This document shows positions 8,660 through 17,951 of a stretch of 64,000 bases of DNA, one piece after another; positions within the stretch are counted from its first letter, which is position 1, and the number at the start of each line of letters is the position of its first letter. A program made the position numbers and the translations under genes. The notes under the pieces are model-generated. The model searched no databases. It saw nothing but the letters and a program-made list of their open reading frames with translations, and was not told the DNA's origin. Source of the DNA: Mycobacterium marinum (GTDB lineage: Bacteria > Actinomycetota > Actinomycetes > Mycobacteriales > Mycobacteriaceae); the NCBI RefSeq assembly GCF_003391395.1, contig NZ_CP024190.1, forward strand, positions 2,604,001-2,668,000, given 5' to 3'.

Positions 8660-9477
8660 CAGCCGTCGAGTGTGATGCCAGTCCATGGCTGGTCCAGCTG
8701 CAGGACGCGCTGCACTGCGTAGGCTTCGCAGTTGTCGAAGATGTGCTTGATGCGGGGTTTCTCGCCACAACCCGCGATCGTATGTACCTGGTGCAGGAGC
8801 GAATTCTCAGCGAGATCGGCCAGGAGCGGCTCTCGATAGCCGGTGAACTCGGCGTTCTCCGGCTCATGATGAAATACGATCCGCATTTTTTTGCATTTCT
8901 CGAAATCCCCGAAGTTCTAAATGTTGTGGATCGCGTGCTCTCCGACACCGCGATCCTTCATCTGCAAAACGGCTTCATCCTTCCGTCGTTCCCGTCTGTT
9001 GCCACGCCCGAGGTGTTCCAGAACGCATTTCACCAGGACTTTCCCCGGGTGCTGTCGGGCTACGTTGCCTCGGTGAATGTGATGTTCGCTATCGATCCCT
9101 TCACCCGGGACAATGGGGCGACGCTCGTAGTGCCAGGAACACACCAGCGTGCGGAGAAGCCGGACGCCAGCTACCTCACCCGCAACGCGGTTGCAGTCGA
9201 GTGCCCCGCCGGCGCGATGCTCGTTTTTGACTCCACTTTGTGGCATGCGGCCGGACAGAACATCTCCGGTAAAGACCGCCTAGCGATCAATCACCAATTC
9301 AGCCGCTCGTTTTTCAAGCAGCAGATCGATTACGTCCGCGCGTTGGGCGATACGGTGATCTTGGATCAGCCCGCGCGAACCCAGCAACTGCTCGGGTGGT
9401 ACACCCGCGTGGTGACCAGTCTCGACGAGTATTACCAGCCGCCGGGGCGGCGCTTGTATCGGAAGGGTCAGGGTTAA
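8656..9477 (+). CDS. phytanoyl-CoA dioxygenase (PhyH) family protein
   Basis: A 273-residue Fe(II)/2-oxoglutarate-dependent dioxygenase. The metal triad is visible as H126-x-D128 (FHQDFP) and H197 (LWHAAG), with R208 (KDRLA) as the 2-oxoglutarate-binding arginine. It would hydroxylate an unactivated carbon of a small molecule, lipid or sugar. ATG 8656 overlaps the losA stop by four bases, so the enzyme is made together with LosA, which suggests that it acts on the LOS or on the sugar LosA handles. No PhyH-family step in LOS synthesis is known to me; the substrate is open. Confidence 0.85.
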   Translation: MTAVECDASPWLVQLQDALHCVGFAVVEDVLDAGFLATTRDRMYLVQERILSEIGQERLSIAGELGVLRLMMKYDPHFFAFLEIPEVLNVVDRVLSDTAILHLQNGFILPSFPSVATPEVFQNAFHQDFPRVLSGYVASVNVMFAIDPFTRDNGATLVVPGTHQRAEKPDASYLTRNAVAVECPAGAMLVFDSTLWHAAGQNISGKDRLAINHQFSRSFFKQQIDYVRALGDTVILDQPARTQQLLGWYTRVVTSLDEYYQPPGRRLYRKGQG

Positions 9478-9754
9478 TTTATTTGGCGGATGCCGGTGCC
9501 GCCCACTTGAACGCCGGATGCGCAGCGGGATGTTGCTGCCAGATATTCCGGTGCCGTGACGGCCGCATCATTGGCCCGCGCCGGCGCTGGTGAAACAACT
9601 GGGTGAAACAACGGAGCCAAGCTTTGCGATACGGTGACAGGAGCGACTACCTAAGATAAAGTATTGGCGCGTCCGCCGCTATGGAGCGGATCTTCCAATG
9701 GAGCGTTTTTGGTTTTATCCATGCGCGAATAACTCCTATCAAACAAAAGGGCCC

Positions 9755-10570
9755 ATGCGCGACACAGTTCGAACAAAAAATAGGGTGGTCTACCCACCGG
9801 GGACGATTCTGCAACATCTGTACCTGAAGGAGCGCAGTGCGGCTTGGACTCCGGGCTCCTTTGTTGAGGTTGGTGTCGGATCGGGCCACGTCTCAAACCT
9901 GTTGCTATCGCGCGGCTGGTCGGGCGTGGGCTATGAGTTGAATGAGGAGGCGCTCGCGCGTGCCTCGAGTGTCAACCAAGACTTCATAGACTCTGGTCGC
10001 TTTGCGGTCCACAACTCCGACTGGCTGGCGGGTGCCGGTGAGCTGGCCCCGGTTGATCTCGTGATTTCCTCAATGGTGCTAGAGCATCTCGACGAGCCGC
10101 TGGTCACCGAGTACTTCGAGCGTGCCGCACAGCAGTTGCTGCCTGGCGGACGGGCCGTCTTCTTCGTTCCGGGCTCGCCTCGGCATTGGGGAGTCGAGGA
10201 TGAGATAGCAGGGCACTACCGGCGCTACACGATCGACAGCCTCAGCAATGCGGCGCGCCAGCACGGATGGTCGCCGATGCACGTTGTCGGTCTGACCTAC
10301 CCACTCAGCAATCTTCTGCTCGGGGTGTCGAACGCACTGGTGCGCCGCGCAGAGGCCGACAAGCAAGCGCTCTCGTTGCAGGAACGAACCGAACAATCCG
10401 GGAACCGCGATGTCGAGTGGAAGACCGACTTTCCCGGCTGGACGGGCATGTTTCTCAACGAGACCGCGCTGCGGCCGGCGCATTGGTTGCAGAAGCGCAA
10501 GCGGGCCCAAAGCTCAAAGGATGCTCTGGTGATCTATGCCGAGTGCGCTCCGCCCGCCGGCCTCGGCTAG
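9755..10570 (+). CDS. class I SAM-dependent methyltransferase
   Basis: The protein has motif I VEVGVGSGHV, motif II-like GYELNE, and MVLEHLDEP in the motif IV region, followed by PGGRAVFFVPG; it is a methyltransferase of the type found in glycan and polyketide clusters. A GHYRRYT segment occurs after the core, common in sugar O-methyltransferases. ATG 9755 has AAAGGG close upstream and starts the more normal-looking protein; an ATG at 9698 would add 19 residues encoded by AT-rich sequence. LOS sugars are O-methylated, so a hexose O-methylation role is plausible but not shown. Confidence 0.82.
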   Translation: MRDTVRTKNRVVYPPGTILQHLYLKERSAAWTPGSFVEVGVGSGHVSNLLLSRGWSGVGYELNEEALARASSVNQDFIDSGRFAVHNSDWLAGAGELAPVDLVISSMVLEHLDEPLVTEYFERAAQQLLPGGRAVFFVPGSPRHWGVEDEIAGHYRRYTIDSLSNAARQHGWSPMHVVGLTYPLSNLLLGVSNALVRRAEADKQALSLQERTEQSGNRDVEWKTDFPGWTGMFLNETALRPAHWLQKRKRAQSSKDALVIYAECAPPAGLG

Positions 10571-10674
10571 GGAGTAGCTAGCCACCCACTGGTAGGACGA
10601 GGCTTCGCTACCTGGGGGCGTCGTGCGATGTGGGTGCCGACTCCTGCTTGCCGCTCGCTGAGTCCAGACTTAGG

Positions 10675-11331
10675 ATGCTGAGTGTGTGCTCAGCCGACCT
10701 GACGGCCAAGGCACGGATCCGCAACGCGGCCGTTGCTCGCTTCGCGCGCGACGGTTTCCAGAAGGTGAATCTGCGTGCCATCGCCACATCGGCGGGTGTC
10801 AGCGAGGCGTTGATCTTTCACCATTTCGGCAGCAAAGACGGGCTTCGGGCGGCCTGCGACGAGTACGTACTGAACCTCCTTGTCGGGCGAGCCCGCACCG
10901 CGGGGCGTCCCACCGCAATGGCGGATCTGCTCGGCGTCTACCTGTCGAACCCCGAGGAGTACCGGCTCCAGGTGCAATACATGGCTCGGGCAATCGAGGA
11001 CGACGCGCCGGCCGCCGGCACGTTCGTCGACACGATGGTGGAGGAATCCGAGGCGATCTTCCGGGCAGGTGCCGCCGAGGGCAGCATGCGCCCGTCCTCG
11101 GACCCACGGGCACTGGCGGTGCTGAATCTCCTTGTTGTCCTTGGCCTATTGACGATGGCACCTCCCATGGCGCGTGCACTCGGTCATGAGCACTTCGGTC
11201 CCGAGGTGCTGCAGCGCATGGCGGTGCCAGCCCTTGAGCTCTACACCCGCGGGCTCTACACCGACGACACACTGGCGAAGGCCGCCCAGGATGCCTGGGC
11301 GGCCAGGCGTGCGCCGCAGCAGGAGGGCTAA
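10675..11331 (+). CDS. TetR-family transcriptional regulator
   Basis: The N-terminal helix-turn-helix region reads NLRAIATSAGVSEALIFHHF (about residues 31-50), the TetR signature, followed by SKDGL. The C-terminal ~140 residues form an all-alpha ligand/dimer domain. I chose ATG 10675 because an upstream ATG at 10630 adds 15 residues before the usual helix 1. The stop is 5 bp from the next start, so it forms a two-gene operon with an LCM-type methyltransferase. It probably controls that pair rather than the LOS genes; ligand and operator are not visible. Confidence 0.88.
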   Translation: MLSVCSADLTAKARIRNAAVARFARDGFQKVNLRAIATSAGVSEALIFHHFGSKDGLRAACDEYVLNLLVGRARTAGRPTAMADLLGVYLSNPEEYRLQVQYMARAIEDDAPAAGTFVDTMVEESEAIFRAGAAEGSMRPSSDPRALAVLNLLVVLGLLTMAPPMARALGHEHFGPEVLQRMAVPALELYTRGLYTDDTLAKAAQDAWAARRAPQQEG

Positions 11332-11336
11332 CCGGT

Positions 11337-12182
11337 ATGAGCATCGCGATGCCCGCGTTTTCGCCGGCGCAGGAGAGCCTATTTCTGACGCTGGGTGGTA
11401 GAGCGCTCGACAGCCGCTTGCCGCATCCATTCCTCGGGGACACGATCGCCGATGAGATCCTCGGCGAAACTGGCTACGATCTCGGCAAGTTCCCGTCGCT
11501 GACAACAAGGCTCATCGACGCCAGGACGAAGGTCTTCGATATCGCGGTGCGGGCCAAGCGACTTGACGAGGTAGCCGGCCGCTTCATCGAGCGCCACCCG
11601 GACGCCATCGGGCTGGATCTGGGTGCGGGTTTGGACAGCCGAGTACTGCGCATCAACCCGCCATCCACGGTCGGCTGGTATGACGTCGACTTTCCACAGA
11701 TCGTCGACCTCCGTCGCCGGCTACTGCCGGCACAGGTCGGCGCGCACAACATCGGCGTTGACCTGACCGATCCGAACTGGCTTGACGAGGTACCCGCCGA
11801 CCGTCCAGCCGTGATCATCGCCGACGGCCTGGTCGCCTTCCTGCGCCAGCATGACTTTGCGGCGCTGCTGAGTCGACTCACAAACCACTTTGCCAGCGGC
11901 GAGATTGCGTTCAATCTCTACACCACCCAAGCCATCTGGGTGACCAAGCATTTGGCTAGCCTCGCCGCGATCAGCGCCGGGGTGGTCAACCCCGGGTTTA
12001 ACGACCCTCGCCAACCCGAACGCTGGGTTGCAGGTCTCGAGCTGGCCGAGGAAATCTTGCTCACCCGAGCACCCGAGGTCGCCGAACTCCCGTTGGTCAC
12101 CCGGCTGACGTCGCGCCTGGTGGCTCCCAGCGCAGCGGTGTCCCGCATGATCGGTACCACCCTGGTGCGCTACAAGTTCTAA
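11337..12182 (+). CDS. leucine carboxyl methyltransferase-like (TcmP/COG3315) O-methyltransferase
   Basis: A 281-residue SAM-dependent methyltransferase of the LCM superfamily, abundant in mycobacteria. Visible motifs are LDLGAGLDSRV (motif I), WYDVDFPQIVDLRR and ADGLVAFL. Members methylate carboxyl or hydroxyl groups of small molecules and polyketides. Translation is probably coupled to the upstream TetR gene (5-bp gap). No sequence feature links it to a particular LOS group, and the pair may be an independent cassette lodged in the locus. Confidence 0.85.
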   Translation: MSIAMPAFSPAQESLFLTLGGRALDSRLPHPFLGDTIADEILGETGYDLGKFPSLTTRLIDARTKVFDIAVRAKRLDEVAGRFIERHPDAIGLDLGAGLDSRVLRINPPSTVGWYDVDFPQIVDLRRRLLPAQVGAHNIGVDLTDPNWLDEVPADRPAVIIADGLVAFLRQHDFAALLSRLTNHFASGEIAFNLYTTQAIWVTKHLASLAAISAGVVNPGFNDPRQPERWVAGLELAEEILLTRAPEVAELPLVTRLTSRLVAPSAAVSRMIGTTLVRYKF

Positions 12183-12441
12183 ACCCGGACGCCATTTCCC
12201 GTCTGGCAGACCCGCCCGCACAAATGAGACTATTTGTCCATCGAAAAGGTCTGAATGTCGCCATCACATGGGTTCGGAAGAAGCTCAAATGCAAGGCGTT
12301 AGCTACGTGTCGTCCCATTGCAGTTGAAATGCACTGCTGATGCGATGCTCGCTATTTGGGTTCGCTTCCCGGCATGCGGCGCGCACGGGCCCGGCCGCGC
12401 AGATGGTACAGTCGCGTAATGAGCAGCCTGAATGAGCATTG

Positions 12442-13350
12442 ATGCCCTGGCGAAAGCTCGGCAGAATCTTTGTTCCGTCAGGCGAACTTGACTGGGCGCG
12501 CACTCACGCGTCGCAGCCTGTTGCTGAGTGGGTCGACGGCGATATTTTCCGGATCTATTTCAGCACCCGCGATGATCAGAATCGGTCCAGTATCGGCAGT
12601 GTCGTAGTGGACTTGGCTGCGGGAGGCAAGGTTCTGGAGATATCGCCAGAACCGGTCTTGGGGCCGGGCGCTCTCGGGATGTTTGATGACTGCGGGGTAT
12701 CGATGGGTTCGATTGTGCCCGTGGGCGATACGCGATTCCTGTACTACATGGGCTGGAATCTTGCCGTCACTGTACCCTGGAAAAATGCCATTGGCCTTGC
12801 CATTAGCCAAGCGGGCGGGCCGTTCAAGCGTTGGTCCACATTCCCGGTTGTTCCGCTGGACGAGGGGGATCCGTACTCAATTTCGTATCCCTGGGTAATC
12901 CGGGATGACGACAAATATCGCATGTGGTATGGCTCGAATGTGCGTTGGGAACAGAAGACAAAAAACATGGACGGACTTCCGCACGTGATTAAGAGTGCGG
13001 AGTCGATCGATGCCATCCACTGGGAGAAACAAGAACTGGTCGCTATTGATACAGCCGGATGTGATGACATCGCTGCCGCCCGGCCCTGCGTCGTCCGCGA
13101 TCCCGGGTTGTACAGAATGTGGTATTGCGCGCGTGGCGCACAATACAGCATTTATCACGCGGTGTCGGAGGACGGCGTGATATGGACGCAACTCGGTAAA
13201 GACAACGGTATTGATGCCTCGCCTGGCGAGTGGGACGCTAATTCGGTCGGGTACCCTTGCGTCTTCGACCATAAAGGACAGCGTTTTCTGATTTATTCAG
13301 GCGATGGCTACGGTCGCACAGGATTCGGTCTAGCAGTTCTGGATGATTAG
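12442..13350 (+). CDS. five-bladed beta-propeller protein, glycoside-hydrolase-43-like
   Basis: The protein repeats blade-like units with aromatic-rich strands (DIFRIYFSTRD, TRFLYYMGW, KYRMWYGSN, LYRMWYCARG, RFLIYSGDG), the pattern of GH43/GH130-type five-bladed propellers found in sugar-metabolism and glycan clusters. No signal peptide is visible, so it is probably cytosolic. ATG 12442 is preferred over the TTG immediately before it. I recognise the fold type but not a catalytic triad with certainty; it could be a hydrolase, a phosphorylase or a binding/epimerase-like protein. It is convergent with the next membrane gene (32-bp gap). Confidence 0.7.
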   Translation: MPWRKLGRIFVPSGELDWARTHASQPVAEWVDGDIFRIYFSTRDDQNRSSIGSVVVDLAAGGKVLEISPEPVLGPGALGMFDDCGVSMGSIVPVGDTRFLYYMGWNLAVTVPWKNAIGLAISQAGGPFKRWSTFPVVPLDEGDPYSISYPWVIRDDDKYRMWYGSNVRWEQKTKNMDGLPHVIKSAESIDAIHWEKQELVAIDTAGCDDIAAARPCVVRDPGLYRMWYCARGAQYSIYHAVSEDGVIWTQLGKDNGIDASPGEWDANSVGYPCVFDHKGQRFLIYSGDGYGRTGFGLAVLDD

Positions 13351-13382
13351 CGTGTGATGGATGGCGGCTGCGGCGCCCGGAT

Positions 13383-15032
13383 CTAGCCGAACGTGTAACA
13401 GCAGACGTCCCCGGTTCTACCCTGTGGCGCAACACCCAAGACGTCAAAGTCGGGGCAGCGCAGGATCGCATAGTTGGCCTTCATCTCGATAGCGGCGTCG
13501 TGGGCGCTGATGCCAACAAGATTTGCCTGCAGATGAAGGTAGGTCAGCGGAATGGTCATTGGCCTGGAGTAAACGCCCGCCTGGGTGAGATCGTCGACGA
13601 TGATACGGCCCCGCCCTAGGTCCATTTTGCACACCCGCGCCAGTTCGGCGGTGTCGCGCGATACTTGCGGCCACCTGCGCAGGACGGATAGCGACGGGCC
13701 CTCATACCCGTTCGCCAACGGCCGTACGAACAGGAATGCGTTGAATATCAACGAGGCCCCGACCACGATTCCAACGAGGACGCTAGCGCCCTTGGTGAAG
13801 CGGAGAGCGAGGGGACCGGAGACCGACGCGAGAATCAGGCAAGCGGCGACCGACGTCAAGTGGTTCAAGTAGAAATTTCTATAGAAGGCGTGCTGTGCGT
13901 CGTAGACAAAGAGAATTGCTACGGGAAGCGTGATCAGTGCCGCGATGACGACCGGCTGATTCTTCTCGAACCGTTCGGGAAACGTGGTGTCCCTAGAGCG
14001 GAACCGGATCGACTTGCCGCAGCGAATGGACGCCATCGTCAGGAGGTAAAGGACAAGCCCCGCCAAGAGGACGACGACCACCGAGATGAGCAGGTTCATC
14101 ACGGTGATCGGGCCGCTCGGGGCATCGACGCCAGGGAGAAAACGGATTGGAAAAAGTGGCGCATAGACAAAGCTGCCAACATAGGAGCGTGCGGTGTTGG
14201 CCAGCGCCACAGCCAAATTCCGTGCGCCGAGGTCGGAGCCATCAAAAGCCAGGCTCCGCCAGAACGCCTCAATCTCGGGGTGCTCAGTGCAGACCGAATG
14301 GTGCAGCTTCATGGCCGGAGGAACGAACAGCACGAACGGAACGGCGGCCGCCAGCAATCCCACGGACCCGAACCGGCGCACGGCTAGGCGAGCCAAGAGG
14401 TAGGCGGTGAGGGGCAGAAACAGTAATCCCTGGACATGGGACCACACCGACAGCGCGGCAGCCAGGAGCAATCCGATGGCAACGCCTAGGTCTCCCGCCA
14501 CGCCGGTTCGTCTACTCGTCAGCCGTGCCGCGGCAACGAGACAGGACAGGAGTTGGAGTTCCAGCGCAAATTCATATCGAACGAAGATCAGACCGGCCCC
14601 GGCCACCCCCACGAACGAAGCCAGAACCAAGTAGCCGGCAGCTGGATTCCGATTGCTGGCCGCTTGGCGGACTGCCATGAACACCACGGCCAACACGGCT
14701 GCGAAAGACAGGATGCGCATTTCAAGCGGCGACAGAATGCGCATGGTTTGGCCGAGCAGCCAGGCGACCGGTTCCAAAACGAGCGGAACCGTTTTTATGT
14801 TGGACGGGCACATCTCATAGAGGCCATAGATGACCCCATGGTCGGGGATGATGCGCCCAAACTGTTGGCGATAGGCGATCTCGTCGGGATAGATCGGCGA
14901 CAGTGCCCAGATGCCCAGGCAGAAGAACGCGGCTGCCGTTGCCTTCAGAGCGCGACGACGAGCCGTCGATGGCCCAGTTTCCTCGGCAGGCTCGGCGGCG
15001 GGAGGAGAGGAGTCTGTCACTTCACCGCTCAT
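13383..15032 (-). CDS. polytopic membrane protein, probable GT-C glycosyltransferase
   Basis: A 549-residue protein with about ten hydrophobic segments. After the first helix (ATAAAFFCLGIWALS) comes YPDEIAYR, an acidic pair in the first outer loop, typical of GT-C enzymes that use polyprenyl-phosphate sugars. The C-terminal ~120 residues are hydrophilic. The GT-C assignment is inference from topology and this motif. It starts directly after the wecE stop (15033), in the same minus-strand operon, so it may transfer the amino sugar made by WecE and the NeuD-like protein. Confidence 0.75.
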   Translation of the reverse strand: MSGEVTDSSPPAAEPAEETGPSTARRRALKATAAAFFCLGIWALSPIYPDEIAYRQQFGRIIPDHGVIYGLYEMCPSNIKTVPLVLEPVAWLLGQTMRILSPLEMRILSFAAVLAVVFMAVRQAASNRNPAAGYLVLASFVGVAGAGLIFVRYEFALELQLLSCLVAAARLTSRRTGVAGDLGVAIGLLLAAALSVWSHVQGLLFLPLTAYLLARLAVRRFGSVGLLAAAVPFVLFVPPAMKLHHSVCTEHPEIEAFWRSLAFDGSDLGARNLAVALANTARSYVGSFVYAPLFPIRFLPGVDAPSGPITVMNLLISVVVVLLAGLVLYLLTMASIRCGKSIRFRSRDTTFPERFEKNQPVVIAALITLPVAILFVYDAQHAFYRNFYLNHLTSVAACLILASVSGPLALRFTKGASVLVGIVVGASLIFNAFLFVRPLANGYEGPSLSVLRRWPQVSRDTAELARVCKMDLGRGRIIVDDLTQAGVYSRPMTIPLTYLHLQANLVGISAHDAAIEMKANYAILRCPDFDVLGVAPQGRTGDVCCYTFG

Positions 15033-16190
15033 TCACGCGCCGAACGTCAAGATGCGCGTCAAGGCGTCGACGACCCGGTTCTGATCGGCCTCCTGCAGTC
15101 CGACCCACATCGGCAGACGGATCAGCCGGGAAGACGAGTCGTTCGTGACGGTCAGGTCACCGCTGGTACGGCCGTAGCGACGGCCGGCCGGCGAATCGTG
15201 CAGGGGCACGTAGTGAAAGACGGCGTTTATGTCTTCCTTTGCCAGCGCGGCGAGCACACCCGCGCGATCGGTGCCCGGTGCCAGCAGCACGTAGTACATG
15301 TGGGCGTTGTGAGAGCAGCCTTCGGGGATGATCGGGCGGCGTAGGAGCCCGCGTTGCTCCAATGATTCGAAACCTGCGTGATAGTAGTTCCACAGGTCCA
15401 ACCTGGAGCGGGTGATCCGCTCGGCGTCCTCGAACTGTGCCCACAGAAAGGCCGCGATCAGCTCGCTCGACAGGTACGAAGAACCCTTGTCCTGCCACGT
15501 GTACTTGTCCACCTCCTTGCGCAGGAAGCGGCTGCGATTGGTCCCTTTGTCCCGGAGAATCTCTGCCCGATATATGTACTCTTCGGAGTTCACCAGCAAA
15601 GCGCCTCCCTCACCCGAAATCACGTTCTTGGTTTCATGAAATGAGAGGGCTCCGAGGTCGCCGATACTGCCGAGCGCCCGCCCGCGGTAGTAGGCCATCG
15701 TGCCTTGGGCTGCGTCTTCGACCACGGCTAGCTTGTGGCGCCTGGCGATCGACATGATCGTGTCCATTTCACAGGCCACGCCGGCATAGTGAACAGGGAC
15801 GATGGCCCTGGTTCGAGGCGTAATGGCTGCTTCGATGAGGGTTTCATCAACGTTGAGGGTGTCGGGCCGGATATCGACAAAGACCGGCACGCCGCCGCGC
15901 AGCACAAAAGCGTTGGCCGTCGAGACAAAAGTGAATGACGGCAGGATGACTTCGTCCCCCTCCTCTATCTCGAGAAGCAGGGCCATCATCTCCAATGCGG
16001 CGGTGCAGGAGGGGGTGAGCAGCGCCTTGCGGCAACCGGTCTGCTGTTCGAGCCAGGCGTGGCACCGATAGGTGAACGGGCCGTCGCCGGCCAGGTGGCC
16101 GCAAGAGTGGGCCTCGGCAATGTAGTTGAGCTCTTGGCCGGTCATGTACGGGCGATTGAAAGGAATCTTGTGCTCCACCATCTGCGCCAA
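15033..16190 (-). CDS. wecE: DegT/DnrJ/EryC1 sugar aminotransferase, dTDP-4-amino-4,6-dideoxyhexose type
   Basis: A 385-residue PLP-dependent nucleotide-sugar aminotransferase. Lys188 in LSFHETKNV is the Schiff-base lysine, VVEDAAQG supplies the Asp that contacts the pyridine nitrogen, and the N-terminal IPFNRPYMTG is typical of WecE. It would convert a 4-keto-6-deoxyhexose nucleotide to the 4-amino sugar with glutamate as donor. The gene is followed by a GT-C-like membrane protein and preceded by a NeuD-like acyltransferase and a methyltransferase, which fits the N-acylated 4-amino-4,6-dideoxyhexose that I recall as the terminal sugar of M. marinum LOS-IV. A start three codons downstream (MVEHK) is equally possible. 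Confidence 0.9.
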   Translation of the reverse strand: MAQMVEHKIPFNRPYMTGQELNYIAEAHSCGHLAGDGPFTYRCHAWLEQQTGCRKALLTPSCTAALEMMALLLEIEEGDEVILPSFTFVSTANAFVLRGGVPVFVDIRPDTLNVDETLIEAAITPRTRAIVPVHYAGVACEMDTIMSIARRHKLAVVEDAAQGTMAYYRGRALGSIGDLGALSFHETKNVISGEGGALLVNSEEYIYRAEILRDKGTNRSRFLRKEVDKYTWQDKGSSYLSSELIAAFLWAQFEDAERITRSRLDLWNYYHAGFESLEQRGLLRRPIIPEGCSHNAHMYYVLLAPGTDRAGVLAALAKEDINAVFHYVPLHDSPAGRRYGRTSGDLTVTNDSSSRLIRLPMWVGLQEADQNRVVDALTRILTFGA

Positions 16191-16322
16191 CTCTCAATCA
16201 CCAAGGGGTTGGGCATGTTTGGTGGCGGACACGATCGCGCGCCTGACCATGCTGGGCAGTTCCCGTTGTCGTCTAACGATCAGTAGCCTTTCGCCGTATT
16301 GATGCATCTCCACCGGGTTCTT

Positions 16323-16988
16323 TCAGATCTTCCGTAACCCCGTACTCGGCACCGGACGGCGCTCCGTCGCGGGCCCAATATAGAGGCCATCGGGGGCGGC
16401 ATCGCCGAGCAGCAGGACGCCCGCTCCGATCACGCACTGCGAACCAACGGTGATGTGGTCACGCAGCGTTGCATTGACGCCGATGAAGCACTGCTCCTCA
16501 ATTGTCACCCCGCCGGATACGACGATATGCGAAGCCAGAAAACTGTGATCGCGAATCGTCGAATGATGGCCGATGTGATTACCGCTCCACAACGTGACAT
16601 TGTTTCCGATGGTCACGAATGGCTGAATGGTGTTGTCTTCGAGTAGGAAGACGTTATCGCCGATCCGCCCGTCGTTCAACACGGTGGCGTGGGAGCTGAT
16701 GTAGCTGGCGAGTTCGTAGCCCAGAGCCTTGGCGGCAAGATATTTTTCCTTGCGCACGCCGTTGAGTTTGGCATAGGCAAGCGCCACGAACATGGCGTGA
16801 GATTCCGGCGGGAAGCGTTGGGTGACCTCGTCAAAGGCCACCAAGGGTAGGCCGCAGAACTCGGACTCGCTCGCGTAGTCCCGGTCGACGGTGAAGGCTA
16901 CGACCTCGTATTCGGAGTCTCTCGTGAAATAGTAGTGGGCGAGCTGGGCGATATCACCACTCCCGAAAATCACCAATGGTTTCTTCAT
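16323..16988 (-). CDS. NeuD/PglD-like sugar O/N-acyltransferase, left-handed beta-helix
   Basis: The N-terminal ~75 residues form a small Rossmann-like domain (VIFGSGDIAQ) and the C-terminus is a hexapeptide-repeat beta-helix (DNTIQPFVTIGNNV, GNHIGHHSTI and following turns). The His in GHHSTI is the likely catalytic base of PglD/NeuD enzymes, which acylate amino sugars with acyl-CoA. ATG 16988 overlaps the stop of the upstream methyltransferase (ATGA). With WecE downstream, the simplest reading is N-acylation of the 4-amino-4,6-dideoxyhexose. The acyl donor is not visible. Confidence 0.85.
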   Translation of the reverse strand: MKKPLVIFGSGDIAQLAHYYFTRDSEYEVVAFTVDRDYASESEFCGLPLVAFDEVTQRFPPESHAMFVALAYAKLNGVRKEKYLAAKALGYELASYISSHATVLNDGRIGDNVFLLEDNTIQPFVTIGNNVTLWSGNHIGHHSTIRDHSFLASHIVVSGGVTIEEQCFIGVNATLRDHITVGSQCVIGAGVLLLGDAAPDGLYIGPATERRPVPSTGLRKI

Positions 16989-17620
16989 GGTGCCTTCCTA
17001 ACCAGAATCGTGAATTCATAGAGCCCATAGTCGTGAAGAAGCGCGACGTTCTTCGAATAGCGACGCTTGCAAAGATCGAATAGGGCGCAGGGATCGGCAT
17101 AGTAGAGGTCGTCACGCATTTTCGACGCGTCGGAATAGGATGTCAGGCAGTTGAAGGCGAAGCCGCGGCGGCTGGCCGCATCCAGCAGGTCCAGCGTCGC
17201 CTTGAGGTAGTCGCGCCATTCGGCGTCCGAGCGTTCGAGTCGCACATTGAAGATCCCACTCGCGACGCTGTAGTCCGCTTCCCGGTCGACGCTAGTGGTG
17301 CAGATGAAGTCTGCATCCGTCCGGCCTTGGAAGCGTCTTGCCCCTGCGCGTGCCATTTCAGGGGAGACGTCGATGCCGGTGTAGTCCGCTTCGAGGCCAC
17401 GCGCGTCGAGGTAGTCCAGCAGTGCCCCATAGCCACAACCCAGATCAATGATCGAGAATCGGCCTGCCACATCGACTATGCGCAACAGTTGGTCGAAGCG
17501 CAGAGTCTGACTTGCCTCGCCGTTCCAATCGACGCCGCGCGCCGTGGTGCCATGTTCTTCGAGCTTGGATGCGTAGTAGCGAGCCACATCGCCGAGCATG
17601 GTCGTTGCGTCTTCCGCCAT
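16985..17620 (-). CDS. class I SAM-dependent methyltransferase
   Basis: A 211-residue methyltransferase with IDLGCGYGAL (motif I) and YTGIDVSPEM (motif II). The start at ATG 17620 has a strong ribosome binding site (GAGGGAGG) a few bases upstream. It is translationally coupled to the NeuD-like gene, so it probably methylates the amino sugar or its acyl group; M. marinum LOS-IV is reported, as I recall, to carry an O-methylated acyl amino sugar. The start overlaps the decayed 3' end of an older glycosyltransferase gene. Confidence 0.82.
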   Translation of the reverse strand: MAEDATTMLGDVARYYASKLEEHGTTARGVDWNGEASQTLRFDQLLRIVDVAGRFSIIDLGCGYGALLDYLDARGLEADYTGIDVSPEMARAGARRFQGRTDADFICTTSVDREADYSVASGIFNVRLERSDAEWRDYLKATLDLLDAASRRGFAFNCLTSYSDASKMRDDLYYADPCALFDLCKRRYSKNVALLHDYGLYEFTILVRKAP

Positions 17621-17637
17621 GAACCTCCCTCACGAGT

Positions 17638-17787
17638 GCGTAGGGTTCGCTGCTTGGTTTCGGAATATACCTTCGACAGATACGCGGTGATGACGACTCC
17701 GGCGAAGAAAATGACCATCCCGCAAACCAGCCGGATGGAGCTCTCCGGTTGCTCGCTGCGCTGAACCGGTGCGATCGAGCTCACCAA
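17638..17787 (-). pseudogene. remnant of the C-terminal end of a family 2 glycosyltransferase
   Basis: The minus-strand frame reading down from a GTG at 17787 encodes a membrane helix (GMVIFFAGVVITAYL) followed by SKVYSETKQR. This matches the end of LosA in this window (IGIYISKIFTETKQRPY) and the common C-terminus of GtrB/DPM-like GT2 enzymes. Nothing upstream in any frame restores the catalytic domain, so I read this as the last ~50 codons of a lost GT2 gene that now form the leader of the methyltransferase. Confidence 0.6.
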
Positions 17788-17951
17788 TTGACGCGAAGGT
17801 GGTAGATGTCCACTCCGGTGCGGCCAACTTTCACCACCGACAATGTGACCTCGAGCGGACGAACACCCCTCGCCGAGCTGTCCGCGTCATCACGCAGCGG
17901 GCAACTTGCGCGGCAGGTGTGCTGGTTGCTGGCGTGCCGGAGCCAGGCCGC

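Noticed and set aside
17784..17951. Stop-codon read-through extension of the HTTM protein (56 further codons)
   Set aside because: The sequence has no conserved feature that I can name and high-GC DNA gives open frames of this length by chance; kept only as a note in the HTTM entry.
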